From Ascaris suum (Eukaryota; Nematoda; Chromadorea; Rhabditida; Ascarididae), in the NCBI GenBank assembly GCA_013433145.1, contig CM024188.1, forward strand, positions 10,406,345-10,470,344: DNA of 64,000 bases. Reading direction: 5' to 3'. Position 1 is the stretch's first letter. Every line of letters starts with the position of its first letter. Both the position numbers and the translations under genes were made by a program. The notes beneath the pieces were generated by a model. The model ran no database searches and was not told the DNA's origin. It saw only the letters and a program-made list of their open reading frames with translations. Positions 59,978-64,000 of this stretch are shown piece after piece.

Positions 59978-61150
59978 CGTATCGTTTAGCTCTTGTAAGA
60001 GATCTGCGTTAGCAAGCGATGCCAAATACACCAAATTCCTATGAAGAAGCTGCTGATAACGAATCGCATCCTTTGCCCTACAGGAAAAATATATAAAACA
60101 ACACTGTTTTTATGGTCCACCTTTGTTGCAAACAATTCGTCACTTAGAAAAAGATCCAGTTCAAATATGTTTCAGGTTGCTTCCATATCGCACTAGTGCC
60201 TATGAGTGACTATCGCCTTTCGGTGGCCACTGGAATTTCAGAGATCGCTTGACGGCTACGACGCATCCCAGTCAGGGTCGATGGGTACTGGCGGCAAATT
60301 GCTGGATGCAGAAAACTCATGACAACCGAAAACACCACTGATTGGTGGCAGCCACCGATCTTTCGCAGCCTCGATCTGTAGCCACTCGAACACGTTTGGA
60401 TAAATCGCCGATGATCAAAATTTCTATTGCTATCAACAGTACTTAGTCCTCACTCATTGCGCAAATGAAACAACGTTTCGACTTCAAAAAGACGAACAGC
60501 TCAAACTGTCAAAAAGTTGTTATTTTTTCCTTCACTTCACCTGTATAGGGAACAGCCGAGCAGTATACAATTAAATATGGCCATTAAGCGATGCAGAGCC
60601 ACCCATCCGTACAACACGCCTTCTACGTAAGCGTACGAACTAATATTCCATAACCGATTGCAAAGGCACATAAGCAAACGACAAAAATGTCGGATGGAAA
60701 AAATCGAAAATATTTGAAGAAAAGCTTGAAACACGAAATCCTACGTTCTTAGACTAACGCAAGAAAGATAATATGATGAAATGCCACGCGTTATTTTAAT
60801 GCATTATTTTAAAATGATATTCCGTTTGCGCATGTTTTTGAAAATATCTTTGTTCTTATTCTCAATATTTCGACTTTCACGATAACATTCTTCGCGCGCA
60901 CATCTTTATGAGAATAGGACAAATCGATAATGAAATTGGCGAAATGTATATGCGTGAAATTCGTGTAAAGAAGTCAATAAGAAAACGCTAATATAGAAAA
61001 GGCGAATTAAAACAAGCACCTGCCAGTGGTTTGATATCTAGCGATCGCCTGAATCAGCACGCTGTTCTGATCGAGCATCTTTTGAATCGAATTCTTGCCA
61101 CTTCCTTTGCTCACCTGTGCACTGTTAAACGACACTGACATCCGCATCAT
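59978..61150 (-). CDS. SS18: SS18/SYT-like protein, SNH domain (SWI/SNF-associated coactivator)
   Basis: SS18 proteins are subunits of BAF-type chromatin remodelling complexes; the N-terminal SNH domain contacts the ATPase. Exon 1, 61150-61020, encodes MMRMSVSFNSAQVSKGSGKN then SIQKMLDQNSVLIQAIARYQ; human SS18 has MSVAFA... and IQKMLDDNNHLIQCI.... Exon 2, 60077-59978, joins in phase 2 (AG|G) and encodes AKDAIRYQQLLHRNLVYLAS then LANADLLQELNDT; human has YQQMLHTNLVYLATIAD. Together they make the whole SNH domain. Downstream sequence is uncertain (see 57576-57776). The initiator could be the first or the third in-frame ATG (MSVSF fits the family better). An internal CAG|GTGAGC in exon 1 mimics a donor. 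Confidence 0.88.
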
Positions 61151-64000
61151 CGCAGATTTATTAAACGACCATTGAGGCTAAAACTGCTTCCTGAAACACA
61201 AACGAATAGCTGTCAAACTTTCAGTCCACTTCAGTTGACGTAACGATCACTGCGAATCGATCAGTGGGGTTGTGCTCGAATGTTCAATGCAGAATGGAAG
61301 AAAAACCTATGAATGCCACATTTTGACGATATATAACTGTTAGAAAGAGAATCATTCAGATTAGTTAGGTGCATTTTCTTACCTTTTACATTAAAACAAA
61401 TCGAAAGCGATAATTCTCTGTGCGCCGCTAGTGGAGAGAAAGAAGAGGAACCTTGAAATGCCGTTCATACTTCTCATGAATTCAACAAATTTCTTGTCTC
61501 CCCTCAAAAAGCGGTTTCCCCCAAACAGTTGCGTGTTTCTTGATAAATTACCACCCCGATAAGGGTGAGCAGAAAGACAATAAAAAATGTTGCTGGAAGC
61601 TTCTCTTCCATTCAATAAAAGAATCAAGATGCAGCTCCCCTCAGAAAATTCTCAGTCAAACGCAATTATGCTCACAACATTTAACACTCTCCTCTCATAC
61701 CGGTTACCCACTACGCCCAGCACGTTCTTATCTTCAACAATTCGCAAGCATACCAGAATTCGGTTAACGGGGATCGGTACTTTTGAACATATACTCATGC
61801 GCAGAAATTAGACACAGAGAGACAGTGCACGCAACGGAGCCTTATCCGGAGAGTTATATAATCGACGAAATAGCACTAACAACATACCGTGAAGAAGCAA
61901 GATTTGATAGGCAAAAGGGGCCAGTTTTAAAGAGCATTAAATACTTTACAAGAAGTAGTCATAATCTGCGATAAAAGCGAAAACTTCTATAAATATCAAT
62001 TTCTTATACAATACGCAAATGATATGAATTGCTGAATCATCGTTATATCTCATCTAGAAATGTAAATTTGAAAGCGAACTTATTTAATCAATCGATTAAC
62101 GATAAATCAGAAGCCAGTTCAAGCAGTAAGCCGTCTCGTAGTGATGATCGTTTAGGAAATGAGTCGGAAACATATTTTTGAGCAGTTCACTGTCGCCACA
62201 ACGTTAAATTTTCATCCTCGCACCGCATAGGAAATGCTTGTAACAGTGAAACGTGGCATTGGCAATAGGTGGCATAAAATTTATTTCGGTTCCACCTCTC
62301 TGATAGAGACCACCAGTCTAGCTGCAAAACGATATCCGTTATCATTTCGCGCCATTAGCGGCGTCCCAATTCAATCATATCACCAGCGGCTTCTTTACTA
62401 TGTCGCCCACATACGTCAATAATCAGTTCTGCGCGTTATCAGTTGAAACCATTCTCACATAATTGCCTATTCCACATAAAAGTTTATCTTTGAAAGCAGT
62501 TAATACACGTACTTTGCAGCTTGTTGTCCACACGGCAATGTGTCTCAACGAGTTCCAACACTAAGCATCGTTGCTGCATTTCAAGAATGCCTTTTTATGG
62601 GGCTTACTTAAAACATCATGAATGCACTGCAATACCTTCAATCTCAAGGCCTTTAACCTGTTACAGATTGAAGAGTTTGCGTCACACATCGCAGGATGCC
62701 GAAGGTCTTGCCGTGATTTTTTAACTGCAGCTTAGAATTGCTCAGTTCATTGTACAAAGAACGTTCGTTATACGGGTTTCACCCATGGCACCACGAATGA
62801 TAATAGTGTCACTCTTAAAGTATCCTTATGATTTGTTGTAGTAATGCTGTAATCAGCGGTGGGGGTGGGGAATGAAGTAAGGGTGATGGTGTAAGTGGGA
62901 GATGAGAGTTGGCAGGGTGGAAGGGAGGGAAGGTGGAGAGTGCGATAGTTTCTCGGAACCGTTTCGCCTTAGCATCGTTTCAATCGACAGTTTTCCTGCG
63001 ATAACTGCAACACAGTTATCTGAGATGTACGCAGCAAAATCCTGAAAAGAACCAACACGCAACCTGTTACTTTTGAAAGGAAACCTTATGGCAGATGGAC
63101 GCGCTTATGATGAACGCAGATTGCCAATGAGACCCGCCGAAAGACATGCCGAACAGACTTTCACATTTGTGGTGTAAATAGAGCACCCTTCCCCGCTTAG
63201 AAACCACAACCACACACTTCTGGTAATGTGAACCGCGATTCCCGGTTAATATATTACCAGCCACTGTATAACTTCAAAAACCTACGCATCAAGACCACAC
63301 GCCTGATTATCAGAATGTCAGAAGGAAAAAACCACAACGCGTTACAATCCATTACCTTCGAAGACACTCGTAATTCCTCTCAAACAACAGCGGTGAGTCG
63401 ATACATCAACACAAAAAATTTTTAGCCACATTTCTTTGAAATTTCTTGTCCACCGAAGCGACTGCACATAAGTCAAACGTCTCAGATCCATGCCCACTAC
63501 ATTCCTGAATTCGTTGAACAAAACAAGTGCGTCTCACCGGCAAAAAGTGACGCAGACGCACAATTACGCAAATCTGCTTTGCACCCTATTTTTTGAGTTC
63601 CCTACTACACCTGCTCAATGAATTCATGTTTTTCCTTTTTTTGTAAGTGTCACCCTCCATTCGCTCTACTTTTCGCTCAGATAAGTATTCTTGAACCTAG
63701 GATGTGGAGAAGAGGTGGAGTAAGATGGTCACGCTCACTCCTAACCGTTTCTAAATTCCATCAGCACGTGTTGCAAATTTAACAAACAACAGCGAATTTA
63801 CACCTATACGTCCTCAACAACCGCTACATTTGAAAAAAGCCAACGCTCAAGTTGTTCACTTAAAACTGAACAGTAAAACAACGCGAATTATTGACGCTTA
63901 TCGAAAGCAAAAGCTGAAGTAAACACATTTGCACAGAAATGTTATTTATTTATTATACTCTACCGTTATATACCAATATACACAGTATGAGCGCGGCTAT
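61151..64000. other. Right-end region without a firm gene
   Basis: It should include the SS18-like promoter; an acceptor-like CAGTTTTAG lies on the minus strand shortly upstream of its ATG. One exon-like segment lies at 62853-63041. A G-rich plus-strand stretch (GGGTGGGG, GGGAGGGAAGG) runs from 62860 to 62940. Other frames look like chance. Confidence 0.45.
62853..63041 (-). other. Exon-like segment with strong acceptor, unassigned
   Basis: Acceptor GTTCTTTTCAG is followed by an open frame starting DFAAYISDNCVAVIAGKLSI then ETMLRRNGSEKL. The first 35 codons are protein-like; the remainder (Pro/His/Ser-rich, to a stop at 62853) looks like intron read-through, with a weak donor AACG|GTTCCG near 62960. 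Upstream exons would lie at higher coordinates or outside the window. I do not recognise the family. Confidence 0.3.

Overview
The window looks like nuclear DNA of a nematode, most likely a clade V strongylid of the hookworm type. It is AT-rich, with short exons (about 40-300 nt) in long introns (up to 8.4 kb). Splice acceptors are mostly of the worm TTTCAG type, some starts sit a few bases behind an acceptor as in trans-spliced genes, and a decayed RTE/jockey-like retroposon lies in one intron. Nothing looks bacterial or viral. Genes were rebuilt by hand from exon homology and splice phase, so exon joins are inferences; in the main genes every join keeps frame.

Layout. 0-18 kb, minus strand: inositol monophosphatase (ttx-7/IMPA type), six firm exons and a possible seventh 7.3 kb further on. 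18-20.5 kb: intergenic, with a diverged duplication of about 480 bp. 20.7-21.0 kb, minus: SDHAF4, a one-exon succinate dehydrogenase assembly factor. 22.9-24.1 kb, minus: a PSMG4-like proteasome assembly chaperone, 5' end unresolved. 24-31 kb: sparse, with one unassigned exon and a foldback element with arms of about 188 bp. 30.9-47.2 kb, minus: an ORP9-type oxysterol-binding protein (PH domain, FFAT-like motif, lipid-binding domain), possibly with two more 5' exons reaching 48.0 kb. 48.05-51.4 kb, plus: an unrecognised multi-exon gene whose start codon lies 44 bp from that 5' exon, in divergent orientation. 51.4-56.75 kb, plus: pyruvate dehydrogenase phosphatase (pdp-1 type), nearly complete. 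57.6-61.15 kb, minus: SS18-like SNH-domain protein (SWI/SNF subunit family). 61-64 kb: no firm gene, one exon-like segment.

The genes do not form one pathway. Two act in mitochondria (PDP on pyruvate entry, SDHAF4 on complex II). Two concern phosphoinositide or lipid biology (IMPase and ORP9). PSMG4 serves proteasome assembly and SS18 chromatin remodelling. Less than about 10% of the window is recognisable coding sequence. I did not find a convincing new biological system. The best leads are the unrecognised 48-51 kb gene, the foldback element, and the unresolved gene ends.
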